DNA from: Lachnospiraceae bacterium
GTDB lineage: Bacteria > Bacillota > Clostridia > Lachnospirales > Lachnospiraceae
Direction of reading: 5' to 3'
Assembly: GCA_030531435.1 (NCBI GenBank)
Contig: JAUNNN010000022.1
Coordinates: 1-36,743, forward strand
Length of the DNA: 36,743 nucleotides
Position 1 is the first letter of the stretch. Every line of letters begins with the position of its first letter. The position numbers were made by a program, and so were the translations under genes. Shown here one piece after another: positions 26,433 to 34,701 of the stretch. Under the pieces are notes generated by a model. The model made no database searches. It was not told the origin of the DNA and saw only the letters and a list, made by a program, of their open reading frames with translations.

Positions 26433-26441
26433 ATTATATCA
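26433..26441 (-). promoter_or_regulatory. Extended -10 promoter of the VWA–MoxR–LRR operon
   Basis: TGATATAAT on the minus strand is a perfect extended -10. The -35 is poor. The predicted +1 is the G just before, or the A of, the VWA start codon. Confidence 0.7.
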
Positions 26442-26486
26442 TATCTCTATCTATAAGGTATCTGCTACTTCAGTGAAAACATTCAG

Positions 26487-26518
26487 AAAAAAACAAGACG
26501 CAGGCAAACACCTGCGTC
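26487..26518 (-). terminator. Terminator of rpsB-tsf
   Basis: Minus-strand GACGCAGG-TGTTTG-CCTGCGTC, an 8-bp GC-rich stem, followed by TTG and a seven-T run. Confidence 0.92.
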
Positions 26519-26544
26519 CTGTAAATATTATAAATTAATGTGAA

Positions 26545-27627
26545 TTATGCATTCATCTGAGCTGCAACTTCTGCTGCGAAGTCTTCGTTCTTCTTCTCCA
26601 TACCTTCACCAACTTCGAATCTTACCATCTTTGTAACCTTAAGATCCTTTGAAACTGTTGTAAGGTACTGAGCTACTGACTGCTTTCCATCTTCAGCCTT
26701 AACGTAAACCTGATCCATAAGGCAGATTTCCTTAAGCTGCTTAGAAATACGTCCCTCTACAAGACCTGTGAAGATCTTATCTGTAACGTATGTAGCCTTG
26801 TCAGCAAGAGCGAGTTCAGCAAGCTTAGCCTTAGCTTCTTCTGATAAGAAGTTGAAGAGATACTTATCATTCTTCTTCTCTGCAAGTACTGCTGCATCTT
26901 CTGCTGAGAATAAGTTACCAGCTTCTACCTTACCGAATAATGCGTTAAGGATTGGCTTTGGAAGAGTTGATGCATCGTTAAGTGCGCTTTCGATTGTGAT
27001 ATCTTTAATCTTAGCTAACTCTTCATCTGAAATTTCTGCTCTTGAAATGTACTGTGGGCTCATAGCTGCGATCTGCATTGCAACGTTTGTAAGAGCTTCC
27101 TTAGCAGCATCTCCTGATGCGCCTTCACAAGCAACTAATACACCAATCTTTCCACCACCGTGGATGTATGTAGCAACTTCATCGCCTGTAACCTTAGCGA
27201 ATCTTCTAACAGATAATTTCTCACCGATTGTAGCTGTCTTTTCTACAAGAACATCATTAAGACCGTTTAAGCCAAGAAGAGCTTCGATATCCTCTCCATT
27301 AGCACCGCCCTGTAAGTCTGACTTAAGTGCGCTGTCTACAACGAACTGAACGAATTCCTGGAATGTTTCATTCTTTGCAACGAAGTCTGTTTCTGAGTTA
27401 ACTTCTGCAACACATGCTGTCTTTCCATCAACTGCAACACGTGTAATACCTTCTGCTGCAATTCTTGACTGCTTCTTAACTGCCTTAGCTGCACCGCTCT
27501 TCTTTAAAACGTCAACTGCAGCATCCATATCTCCGTCAGTTTCTGAAAGTGCCTTCTTACAATCCATCATTCCGGCACCAGTCATTTCTCTTAATTCTTT
27601 TACCATTGCTGCTGTAATAGCTGCCAT
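26545..27627 (-). CDS. tsf: Elongation factor Ts, with an unusual insertion
   Basis: EF-Ts recycles EF-Tu·GDP. The N-terminal UBA-like domain has LREMTGAGMMDCKKAL, and the core has NSETDFVAKN (77-86), the segment that contacts EF-Tu. VEGRISKQLKEICLMDQ and the C-terminal RFEVGEG are also typical. The ATG at 27627 lies just after the rpsB stop, and GAGGAGG is embedded in the last rpsB codons. At 360 residues it is about 50-70 longer than usual; the extra stretch (about 215-280) lies between the PQYISRAEI strand and VEGR, in the C-terminal core or coiled-coil area. The frame is open throughout, so this is an insertion, not an error. Confidence 0.95.
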   Translation of the reverse strand: MAAITAAMVKELREMTGAGMMDCKKALSETDGDMDAAVDVLKKSGAAKAVKKQSRIAAEGITRVAVDGKTACVAEVNSETDFVAKNETFQEFVQFVVDSALKSDLQGGANGEDIEALLGLNGLNDVLVEKTATIGEKLSVRRFAKVTGDEVATYIHGGGKIGVLVACEGASGDAAKEALTNVAMQIAAMSPQYISRAEISDEELAKIKDITIESALNDASTLPKPILNALFGKVEAGNLFSAEDAAVLAEKKNDKYLFNFLSEEAKAKLAELALADKATYVTDKIFTGLVEGRISKQLKEICLMDQVYVKAEDGKQSVAQYLTTVSKDLKVTKMVRFEVGEGMEKKNEDFAAEVAAQMNA

Positions 27628-27628
27628 A

Positions 27629-28357
27629 TTATGCCTCCTCTTCTGCAGGTGCTTCTTCAGCATCTACTACTGCTTCACCCTGGTTAGCTTCAATAACTGC
27701 ATCAGCCATAGCTGAAACGATAAGCTTAACTGCACGGATAGCATCATCATTACCTGGGATAACGAAATCAAGTTCTTCTGGATCACAGTTTGTGTCACAG
27801 ATACCAAGAAGAGTAATACCAAGTGAATGTGCTTCCTGAATACAGATGTGCTCCTTCTTAGGATCTACTACGAAAATAGCATCAGGGATTCTTGTCATGT
27901 TCTTGATACCACCGATGTTCTTCTCAAGCTTTTCCCATTCTTTCTTAAGACCGATAACTTCCTTCTTAGGAAGAACATCGAATGTGCCATCTTCTGACAT
28001 CTTTTCGATAGCCTTAAGTCTAGCAATACGAGACTCAATTGTCTTGAAGTTTGTAAGCATACCACCAAGCCATCTCTCGTTTACGTAGAACATACCACAA
28101 CGCTCAGCTTCTGACTTAACAGAATCCTGTGCCTGCTTCTTTGTTCCAACAAAGAGAACTGTACCGCCATTTGAAACGATATCTGAAATTGCATTGTATG
28201 CATCGTCAACCATTCCTACTGACTTCTGAAGATCGATGATATGAATACCATTTCTCTCTGTGTAGATGTATGGAGCCATCTTAGGGTTCCAACGTCTTGT
28301 CTGATGTCCAAAGTGAACACCTGCTTCAAGCAACTGCTTCATTGAAATAACGCTCAT
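27629..28357 (-). CDS. rpsB: Small subunit ribosomal protein uS2
   Basis: A 242-residue S2. The start [27 protein letters not shown]-type block is canonical, as are [21 protein letters not shown] and [14 protein letters not shown]. Shine-Dalgarno GGAGG precedes the ATG at 28357; a longer open frame upstream is not used. The C-terminus is acidic (EEAPAEEEA) and its codons contain the tsf ribosome binding site. Transcribed with tsf from a near-consensus promoter after a leader of about 157 nt. Confidence 0.97.
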   Translation of the reverse strand: MSVISMKQLLEAGVHFGHQTRRWNPKMAPYIYTERNGIHIIDLQKSVGMVDDAYNAISDIVSNGGTVLFVGTKKQAQDSVKSEAERCGMFYVNERWLGGMLTNFKTIESRIARLKAIEKMSEDGTFDVLPKKEVIGLKKEWEKLEKNIGGIKNMTRIPDAIFVVDPKKEHICIQEAHSLGITLLGICDTNCDPEELDFVIPGNDDAIRAVKLIVSAMADAVIEANQGEAVVDAEEAPAEEEA

Positions 28358-28514
28358 TTTATACCTCCGTATGGTTAAATTCTTCCGTTTGCTTCTACTG
28401 TAACTACCACCCATCGTCTAGTGCGTCGTAAGATAACAGGCACCGGTTAATTACATCCACAAACGTGATTATTATGGTCAAAATGCATGGTTATCCATCA
28501 TTTGACCTAGCAAC
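28358..28514 (-). promoter_or_regulatory. Structured 5' leader of rpsB, candidate autoregulatory site
   Basis: About 157 nt of untranslated RNA. It opens with a strong hairpin (GGTCAAATGATGG-ATAA-CCATGCATTTTGACC, one internal mismatch region), followed by AT-rich sequence and a possible weaker GTGC/GCAC stem, then the GGAGG site. Ribosomal protein S2 is known to repress its own mRNA in other bacteria. This leader matches no motif I can name. Confidence 0.5.
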
Positions 28515-28520
28515 TCTCCA

Positions 28521-28549
28521 ATATTAACACAAAAGAAGAAGGTTTTCAA
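28521..28549 (-). promoter_or_regulatory. Sigma-A promoter of rpsB-tsf
   Basis: Minus-strand TTGAAA (28544-28549), 17 bp, TAATAT (28521-28526). The -35 lies in the loop of the upstream terminator and includes the stop codon of the TPR gene. Confidence 0.8.
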
Positions 28550-28558
28550 CCCTTCTTC
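28531..28558 (-). terminator. Terminator of the purA–TPR operon
   Basis: Minus-strand GAAGAAGG, an 8-nt loop, CCTTCTTC, then TTTT. The 5' arm is formed by the last codons of the TPR gene, with the TGA in the loop. Confidence 0.8.
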
Positions 28559-30132
28559 TTTCCAAATAATCGCCTTTTTTTAGGTTTATCATCATATAGA
28601 TTATATTCAATCAAGATGTCTCTGAATTCTTCTTTTGCATCAGCTATACAATCTTTTTCATACTGAACAAATTTCTTTACTAATCTGTGATCTCTAAGCA
28701 TCTGATTGTATTCACTATCATACTGTGCAAAGTAAAAATCAAATCGTCCTCTTATAAGTTTTCTATAATTTATATCACTTTCAAAATCATCACATACTGT
28801 AACAACATGTTTATATAGTACAAGGAAATCATCCTGTCTATACACCATACCAAATCTATTTGGATCACATTTTAAAAGTGCTTCTCTTGCGTTTTCATAG
28901 TCATCAAATATACAGTAGAGTTTACCCATCTGGAACTGTGCCCATGTGAAATAATCAGAATCCTCAGGTACCTCTTTAGAAATAAGGTAGTATATGTCAA
29001 AGGCCTTCTGGTAATCTCCTGCTATATATAAATCAAGAGCTTCAGCAAACAATTCATTATCTGATTTTTTCTTAACATTTTTTGTAACAAGAGGAGTCGT
29101 AAGTTTTATTCCTTCATAAATCTTAATAGGTCTTACTTCTTCCTTCTCTTCCTCTTCATCATGAACTAAAAGCTCATCTATATCATCTGCCCCAATTGGC
29201 AAGTGATTTCTATGTTCAGCATACTTCTTCTTACCCATTTCAAGACATGTTTCTTCGTACTCAGCAAATACTCCTGCAACTTCTCTTGCAGCACCTGCTA
29301 CGGCATCTCCATGAGTAAGAACGTAATCTGGATCAAGCTTCGAACGATAGTATATTTTGATCTCACGCTCATACTTTTTCATCTTTACATCAAGTAAAGC
29401 GTGTCCTAAATGAATATAGAAATCATCCTCACTAACAATGAACTCAAGATTACATCTATAGTATAAAGATACTGCACGATCATAATTTCCAATAAAGTAA
29501 TAACATTCTGCAAGCTCAAAGGCTGCAATTGTAAATAGTAAATCTGGTCTTGATGTAGCCCTTAGAATCTGTTCGTAATATGGAATTGCGTTAGCAAGCT
29601 GACCCATTCCCTTTTCCTGTTGAGCATAAGCAAGTACATTTTCAAGATTTGCATTCTGCTCAATAGAAAGATCTGTTTCAGAAATAATTTCTATTGCCTG
29701 TTCAAAAGAAATAATTTTTTCATCGCAGTAAATACACATACCATTACTATCAACAAGTATGCGTAAATTGTACTTTGAAATATTTGAATTTATTTCCTCA
29801 AGAGCAAGGAAATAATCTTCATTTGATTTAAATGGATCAATGTCAAGCCACTGACGAAATGCATTATTGATAGCCCTTACAACTGCACTTTCTGCTGAGC
29901 CTTCTGAAAACCATAAAACAGGTTCTGTCTCAAGGTCCCAGTTTTTAATAGGATTATCAATAGTGGCTTCCTTATTTGCCATATTAAGACGAACAGAATG
30001 ATCTGACCCTAGTATTACAAGTGAATCATCCTGCATTATGTACTTAGCACAGGCGCCAAATGTGGCGTCAAGAGATGCAATCGTTTGATACATACGAACA
30101 TCAAGTTGTCTGTATAATTCAAACAATATCAT
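28546..30132 (-). CDS. Tetratricopeptide-repeat protein, function unknown
   Basis: A 528-residue soluble protein. TPR-like helical pairs are seen at about 165-260 (LANAIPYYEQILRAT, ELAECYYFIGNYDRAVSLYY) and about 375-445 (ALDLYIAGDYQKAFDIYYLI, MGKLYCIFDDYENAREALL). A Glu-rich linker (HDEEEEKEEV) separates them, and the C-terminus is basic (KKRRLFGKKKG). The N-terminal 150 residues match no family I recognise. TPRs scaffold protein complexes. Shine-Dalgarno GGGGGG. It is last in the purA–HAD–ugd–small membrane protein operon, so it could relate to surface polysaccharide or envelope assembly, but that is only context. Confidence 0.75.
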   Translation of the reverse strand: MILFELYRQLDVRMYQTIASLDATFGACAKYIMQDDSLVILGSDHSVRLNMANKEATIDNPIKNWDLETEPVLWFSEGSAESAVVRAINNAFRQWLDIDPFKSNEDYFLALEEINSNISKYNLRILVDSNGMCIYCDEKIISFEQAIEIISETDLSIEQNANLENVLAYAQQEKGMGQLANAIPYYEQILRATSRPDLLFTIAAFELAECYYFIGNYDRAVSLYYRCNLEFIVSEDDFYIHLGHALLDVKMKKYEREIKIYYRSKLDPDYVLTHGDAVAGAAREVAGVFAEYEETCLEMGKKKYAEHRNHLPIGADDIDELLVHDEEEEKEEVRPIKIYEGIKLTTPLVTKNVKKKSDNELFAEALDLYIAGDYQKAFDIYYLISKEVPEDSDYFTWAQFQMGKLYCIFDDYENAREALLKCDPNRFGMVYRQDDFLVLYKHVVTVCDDFESDINYRKLIRGRFDFYFAQYDSEYNQMLRDHRLVKKFVQYEKDCIADAKEEFRDILIEYNLYDDKPKKRRLFGKKKG

Positions 30133-30152
30133 TTAATATCCCCCCAGATAAA

Positions 30153-30362
30153 TTATTTCTCTTCCCCTTTTGTATCATTCCCTTTTAATACTCTATATAC
30201 AAGCTGATAGCCGTATATCATAACAGGAATAAGTATTGTCATTGCAACAGATGCCCTGAAGAAACTCATAGTCTTAGGATCATCAATTATCGAAAAAATA
30301 AATGTTAAAACATATAAGGCCAAAATTAGTATTACACCAATTATTGCAAGAACTCGTTTCAT
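30153..30362 (-). CDS. Small two-helix membrane protein
   Basis: A 69-residue protein with two predicted membrane helices (about 4-26, VLAIIGVILILALYVLTFIF, and about 38-58) and a charged cytoplasmic tail. AGAAGGG, formed by the last ugd codons, is its ribosome binding site, and its ATG directly follows the ugd stop. Not recognised as a named family. Position suggests it is made together with Ugd and the TPR protein. Confidence 0.75.
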   Translation of the reverse strand: MKRVLAIIGVILILALYVLTFIFSIIDDPKTMSFFRASVAMTILIPVMIYGYQLVYRVLKGNDTKGEEK

Positions 30363-31613
30363 TTAATCCCTTCTAAAAATATCTCTTGTATAAACCTTTT
30401 CTGATACGTCATCTAAAACGCTGTCATATCTATTGGCAATAATTGAATCTGACATTTCTTTGAACTTATTAATATCATTTACAATTTTACTTCCAAAGAA
30501 TGTAGTTCCATCTTCAAGAGTTGGCTCGAAAATAATTACGTTAGCACCCTTTGCTTTGATTCTCTTCATAATTCCCTGGATTGAACTCTGACGGAAATTA
30601 TCTGAGCTAGCCTTCATAGTAAGTCTGTAAACACCTACTGTAACACTCTTCTCTTCCTTTGCATCATACTGATTATGATCTGCATAGCTGTAATATCCAG
30701 CTTTATCTAATACTCTATCCGCAACGAAATCTTTTCTTGTCTTATTGGCTTCAACGATAGCTTCAATAAGATTTTCTGGTACATCTTCATAGTTTGCAAG
30801 AAGCTGCTTTGTATCCTTTGGAAGACAGTATCCGCCATAACCAAATGATGGGTTATTGTACATATCACCAATACGTGGATCAAGACATACGCCATTAATA
30901 ATATCTGCTGTATTAAGGCCTTTGATTTCTGCATATGTATCAAGCTCATTGAAATATGAAACTCTAAGAGCAAGATATGTATTTGCGAAAAGCTTAACTG
31001 CTTCTGCTTCTGTTGACCCCATAAATAATGTATCTATGTTTTCTTTTCTAGCGCCCTGCTTTAATAAATCAGCAAACTCATGAGCTTTTGTATTCAATCT
31101 CTCGTCTGCAAGATTTGTTCCAACAATAACACGGCTTGGATAAAGGTTATCGTATAATGCTCTTCCCTCTCTTAAAAATTCAGGTGAGAACATAAGGTTT
31201 TCTGTTCCAAGCTTTTTCCTTGTAGTTTCTGTATAACCAACTGGGATTGTTGATTTAATAACCATAATGGCGTTAGGATTATACTCCATTACAAGCTTGA
31301 TTACAGCCTCAACAGCTGAAGTATCAAAGTAGTTTTTCTTAGGGTCATAATTTGTAGGTGCAGAAATAACAACAAAATCTGCATCTGTATATGCTTCCTT
31401 TGCATCAAGTGTAGCCTTAAGTGAAAGCTTGCCACTTGCTAAAAACTCCTCGATTTCTTTATCTACAATTGGAGACTTGCCTGAATTAATCAGGTTAACC
31501 TTCTCCTCTATAATATCTACTGCAAATACATCATTGTGCTGTGCAAGAAGTGTTGCAATACTCATGCCAACATAACCTGTTCCTGCAACTGCTATTTTGT
31601 ATCTTTTACTCAT
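30363..31613 (-). CDS. ugd: UDP-glucose 6-dehydrogenase
   Basis: A 416-residue NAD-dependent nucleotide-sugar dehydrogenase that oxidises UDP-glucose to UDP-glucuronate (or a related sugar). N-terminal NAD motif [40 protein letters not shown], and the catalytic C263 in [11 protein letters not shown] are all present. The short C-terminal domain is complete. Its ATG overlaps the HAD stop by 4 nt (ATGA) with GGAG upstream. Product use (capsule, exopolysaccharide or lipid sugar) is not shown by neighbours. Substrate assignment to UDP-glucose is by family; UDP-ManNAc or UDP-GlcNAc cannot be ruled out. Confidence 0.9.
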   Translation of the reverse strand: MSKRYKIAVAGTGYVGMSIATLLAQHNDVFAVDIIEEKVNLINSGKSPIVDKEIEEFLASGKLSLKATLDAKEAYTDADFVVISAPTNYDPKKNYFDTSAVEAVIKLVMEYNPNAIMVIKSTIPVGYTETTRKKLGTENLMFSPEFLREGRALYDNLYPSRVIVGTNLADERLNTKAHEFADLLKQGARKENIDTLFMGSTEAEAVKLFANTYLALRVSYFNELDTYAEIKGLNTADIINGVCLDPRIGDMYNNPSFGYGGYCLPKDTKQLLANYEDVPENLIEAIVEANKTRKDFVADRVLDKAGYYSYADHNQYDAKEEKSVTVGVYRLTMKASSDNFRQSSIQGIMKRIKAKGANVIIFEPTLEDGTTFFGSKIVNDINKFKEMSDSIIANRYDSVLDDVSEKVYTRDIFRRD

Positions 31614-32212
31614 AAAATCTCCATACTCCTTAATCTATGCATAAGGTCGTCTATTGAAGTGAAATGAATGCCCATAATTCCGCAGTTTTCTGCGCCTTCA
31701 ACATTCTCTATTTTATCATCAATAAATACGCACTCATCTGCATTTAAATTATACTTACTAAGAAGTAATTTGTAAATCTCTTCATCTGGTTTTATAACCT
31801 GATACTGATAAGAAATAATCTGTCCGTCAGTCTTCTCAATAAAGTCTAAAACCTTAGGGCTGTGCTCATATGTAGCCTGTGGAAAATTAGACAAAATGTA
31901 TAAATTACAACCTGCTGCCTTTAGCGCATCAATAAGCTCATCTGTATAAGGCATTTTCTTAATCATATCAGGAAACATTGTAAGAACTTTTCTTATTTCT
32001 GCTTCAATTCCAGGATCATTATCTACGCAAAGATCAACTACCTCTTCAAAAGATAGTACACCTCTGTCAAATTCATTCCAGTCTTTATCCCTAACTGTAG
32101 CATTAGCGACCCTTTCTAACAAAGCGCCGCTAATACCCTTTTTCTCAAACTGTTCTCTCCAGCAGAATTCAAGAAGAACTCCACCCATATCAAAAACAAT
32201 ATTTTTTATCAT
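31610..32212 (-). CDS. HAD-superfamily hydrolase (YihX-like subfamily IA)
   Basis: A 200-residue HAD phosphatase-fold protein. Motif I is [11 protein letters not shown] with nucleophile D8 and Gly at the +2 position (DxG, as in YihX and related sugar-phosphatase or dehalogenase-like HADs, instead of DxD). Motif II is LYILSNFP. Motif III/IV is [11 protein letters not shown] with [13 protein letters not shown]. The substrate is unknown; a sugar or nucleotide phosphate would fit between purA and ugd. It overlaps purA by 4 nt (ATGA) and ugd by 4 nt, so it is strictly co-translated with both. Confidence 0.88.
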   Translation of the reverse strand: MIKNIVFDMGGVLLEFCWREQFEKKGISGALLERVANATVRDKDWNEFDRGVLSFEEVVDLCVDNDPGIEAEIRKVLTMFPDMIKKMPYTDELIDALKAAGCNLYILSNFPQATYEHSPKVLDFIEKTDGQIISYQYQVIKPDEEIYKLLLSKYNLNADECVFIDDKIENVEGAENCGIMGIHFTSIDDLMHRLRSMEIL

Positions 32213-33486
32213 CTGTAAATAATATCCTCACGTCCAGGTCCGTTACTAACCATTGTAATAGGGAATCCAATTTCCTTCTCAATGAATTCAATATACTTAC
32301 GGCAGTTCTCTGGAAGCTCTTCGTATTTCTTAATACCTCTGATATCGCATTTCCAGCCTGGAAGAGTTTCAAGAACTGGCTTAGCCTTCTCAAGAAGTCC
32401 TGTTGTTGGGAAGTCTTTTGTAACCTTACCGTCGATTTCATATCCAACACAAACTGGAATCTCATCAAGATATCCAAGTACATCAAGTACTGTAAAGGCA
32501 ACATCTGTTGTTCCCTGGATACGGCATCCATATTTAGAAGCTACACAGTCAAACCATCCCATTCTACGAGGTCTACCTGTTGTTGCACCGTATTCACCGC
32601 CGTCACCACCACGTCTTCTTAACTCATCAGCTTCATCACCAAAGATTTCAGATACGAACGCACCTGCACCTACTGCTGATGAATATGCCTTACATACTGT
32701 AACAATCTTCTTTATTTCATATGGTGGAATACCAGCACCAATTGCGCCGTATGCAGCAAGTGTTGATGAAGAAGTAACCATAGGGTAAATACCGTGATCT
32801 GGATCCTTCATAGAACCAAGCTGTCCCTCAAGAAGAATTGTCTTTCCTTCTTTGATTGCGTTCCATAAGAATAATGATGTATCACAAACATATGGCTCAA
32901 TCATTTTCTTATAATCCATTAATGTATTAAATAACTCATCTTCCTTGATTTCTGGCTGATTATAAAGGTTCTTTAACATAACGTTTTTAAGTGTACATAC
33001 CTTTGCGATATGCTCCTTTAAATCTTCCTCTGGTCCAAATAACTCTGAAACCTGGAAACCAATCTTTGCATATTTATCTGAATAGAAAGGTGCGATACCT
33101 GACTTTGTAGAACCATAAGATTTACCAGCAAGTCTTGCCTCTTCATATGTATCAAAGTCAATGTGATATGGCATAACCATCTGAGCTCTGTCAGAAATAA
33201 GAATCTTTGGAGCTGGAACACCCTTCTCAATAATGTCCTGAATCTCTTTGAAAAGAACAGGAACGTTAAGAGCTACCCCGTTACCAATAATGCTTGTTGT
33301 ATGATCATAGAACACTCCAGATGGAAGTGTGTGTAATGCAAACTTACCATAGTTGTTTACGATAGTATGACCTGCATTTGCTCCGCCCTGAAAACGAACG
33401 ATAATGTCCGCATTCTCAGCGAGCATATCTGTGATCTTACCCTTACCTTCATCTCCCCAGTTTGCACCTACAATTGCCTGTACCAT
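32209..33486 (-). CDS. purA: Adenylosuccinate synthetase
   Basis: PurA joins IMP and aspartate with GTP to give adenylosuccinate. The 425-residue chain shows NWGDEGKGK at the start, GGANAGHTI with the catalytic histidine, TTGRPRRMGWFD and the guanine-binding region near SNGPGRED. EGQLGSMKDPDHGIYP and the missing usual THxP-type wording in mid-sequence indicate a divergent branch of the family. The ATG at 33486 has AAGGAG at the right place; a longer frame to 33537 is not used. First gene of a five-gene overlapping operon, and divergent from lysR. Confidence 0.95.
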   Translation of the reverse strand: MVQAIVGANWGDEGKGKITDMLAENADIIVRFQGGANAGHTIVNNYGKFALHTLPSGVFYDHTTSIIGNGVALNVPVLFKEIQDIIEKGVPAPKILISDRAQMVMPYHIDFDTYEEARLAGKSYGSTKSGIAPFYSDKYAKIGFQVSELFGPEEDLKEHIAKVCTLKNVMLKNLYNQPEIKEDELFNTLMDYKKMIEPYVCDTSLFLWNAIKEGKTILLEGQLGSMKDPDHGIYPMVTSSSTLAAYGAIGAGIPPYEIKKIVTVCKAYSSAVGAGAFVSEIFGDEADELRRRGGDGGEYGATTGRPRRMGWFDCVASKYGCRIQGTTDVAFTVLDVLGYLDEIPVCVGYEIDGKVTKDFPTTGLLEKAKPVLETLPGWKCDIRGIKKYEELPENCRKYIEFIEKEIGFPITMVSNGPGREDIIYR

Positions 33487-33548
33487 TTTTTTCTCCTTAA
33501 ACTTGTTACAAATAATTAAACACGCCGATTTAACCACCGACAGGCTTT

Positions 33549-33557
33549 AGTATATCA
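33549..33557 (-). promoter_or_regulatory. Extended -10 promoter of the purA operon
   Basis: TGATATACT on the minus strand, a near-perfect extended -10, predicts a leader of about 56 nt with AAGGAG. No good -35 is present. It lies next to an inverted repeat. Confidence 0.6.
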
Positions 33558-33567
33558 CAGTAATAAA

Positions 33568-33615
33568 CATAAGCATAATGAATATTTTTAATGGGACGTA
33601 TAAGTATTGCTTATG
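33568..33615. repeat. Inverted repeat in the purA–lysR intergenic region
   Basis: CATAAGCA (33568-33575) and TGCTTATG (33608-33615) are perfect 8-bp inverted arms 32 bp apart. GCATAA half-sites recur inside (CATAAGCATAA and TTATGCATAA). This could be a LysR-type operator upstream of the purA -10. Confidence 0.45.
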
Positions 33616-33731
33616 CATAAATAAAGGGTTATAATTGCTACAGGCCTTGATTTTACGGGCATTTTACAGATATACTTTTATCTTTTTAAATAATTACAGT
33701 ATATATATTATGTAAACTTGCGAGGCAATAT

Positions 33732-34613
33732 ATGACAAATCATCTCGATTTATACAAAGTATTTTATTACACTGCAAAATTAAACAGCATTACTGCTGCC
33801 GCAAAGGAGCTTAACATTACTCAGCCTGCTGTGTCCCAGTCCATGAAGCAGCTTGAATCTTTACTAAATGTAAAGCTATTTAATAGAACTTCTAAAGGTA
33901 TAAGGCTTACTGCTGAAGGCGAGCTATTATTTCCTTATATAGAAAAAGGCTACGAAAGCATTATTCTTGGAGAAAGAAAGGTCAAAGAGCTTCTTAACTT
34001 AGAAGATGGTGAAATTAGAATTGGTGCATCTGATATGACACTTAAATTTTATCTTCTTCCATATCTCGAGAAATTCCATGCACTATTTCCTAAAGTAAAA
34101 GTTACAGTTGCTAATTCACCAACTCCAAATACTTTAGAGTCTCTTGAAGAAGGCAAAATAGATTTTGGAATTGTATCAAAACCTTTCCCAACTAAGATGC
34201 CAGATATCATCACTAAAGAAGTTAAAGAGATAAGAGATATTTTCATTGCTGGAGAACAGTTTTCTCATTTGAAGGGGCAGAGGCTTCCATTTAGACTACT
34301 CTCGCACTTACCCGTAATTTGTCTTGAGAAAAATACTAGTACAAGAAAATATATAGACTCATATCTTGCTGAAAGAAATGTTAAGCTTTCTCCGGAATTT
34401 GAACTTGCTACATCAGATATGATTGTACAGTTTACAGAGAGAAATCTTGGAATTGGATGTGTTATGGAGGGGTTTGCAGAAGATGCCCTTAAAGCAGGCA
34501 ACTTATTTGAGTTAAAGTTTGAATCTGATATACCTGCAAGACATTTCTGCCTTGCATATAAATCTGAACAGGCCCTTTCTCCTGCTGCCAAAGAACTAAT
34601 CGCATTATTATAA
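33732..34613 (+). CDS. LysR-family transcriptional regulator
   Basis: A 293-residue LTTR. The N-terminal winged helix-turn-helix (about residues 1-60) reads SITAAAKELNITQPAVSQSMKQLESLLNVKLFNRTSKG, in the standard LysR pattern, here split only by my description. From about 88 on, the effector-binding domain has the GEIRIGASDMTLKFYLLPYL start and VCLEKNTSTRKYI segment. Shine-Dalgarno GAGG before the ATG. It lies divergent from purA and convergent with purB, so it may regulate adenylate synthesis, but its effector is unknown. Confidence 0.93.
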   Translation: MTNHLDLYKVFYYTAKLNSITAAAKELNITQPAVSQSMKQLESLLNVKLFNRTSKGIRLTAEGELLFPYIEKGYESIILGERKVKELLNLEDGEIRIGASDMTLKFYLLPYLEKFHALFPKVKVTVANSPTPNTLESLEEGKIDFGIVSKPFPTKMPDIITKEVKEIRDIFIAGEQFSHLKGQRLPFRLLSHLPVICLEKNTSTRKYIDSYLAERNVKLSPEFELATSDMIVQFTERNLGIGCVMEGFAEDALKAGNLFELKFESDIPARHFCLAYKSEQALSPAAKELIALL

Positions 34614-34631
34614 TAAAAATAATCCAGAAAT

Positions 34632-34687
34632 AAAAATAACACGCACTAATGAGTTTTTTATCTACCCTAAGTGCGTGCTATTTTTTA
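34632..34687. terminator. Bidirectional terminator between lysR and purB
   Basis: CACGCACT / AGTGCGTG (8 bp) extended by AAAATA / TATTTT across one mismatch, around a 22-nt loop. T runs on both strands. Serves lysR and purB. Confidence 0.85.
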
Positions 34688-34701
34688 TTTAAATTATAAT
34701 G

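Noticed and set aside
26768-27349. 193-codon plus-strand open frame opposite tsf
   Set aside because: It mirrors the codon bias of tsf, has no ribosome binding site or recognisable domain, and lies wholly inside a certain gene. A similar 168-codon frame opposite purA (32282-32788) was rejected for the same reasons.
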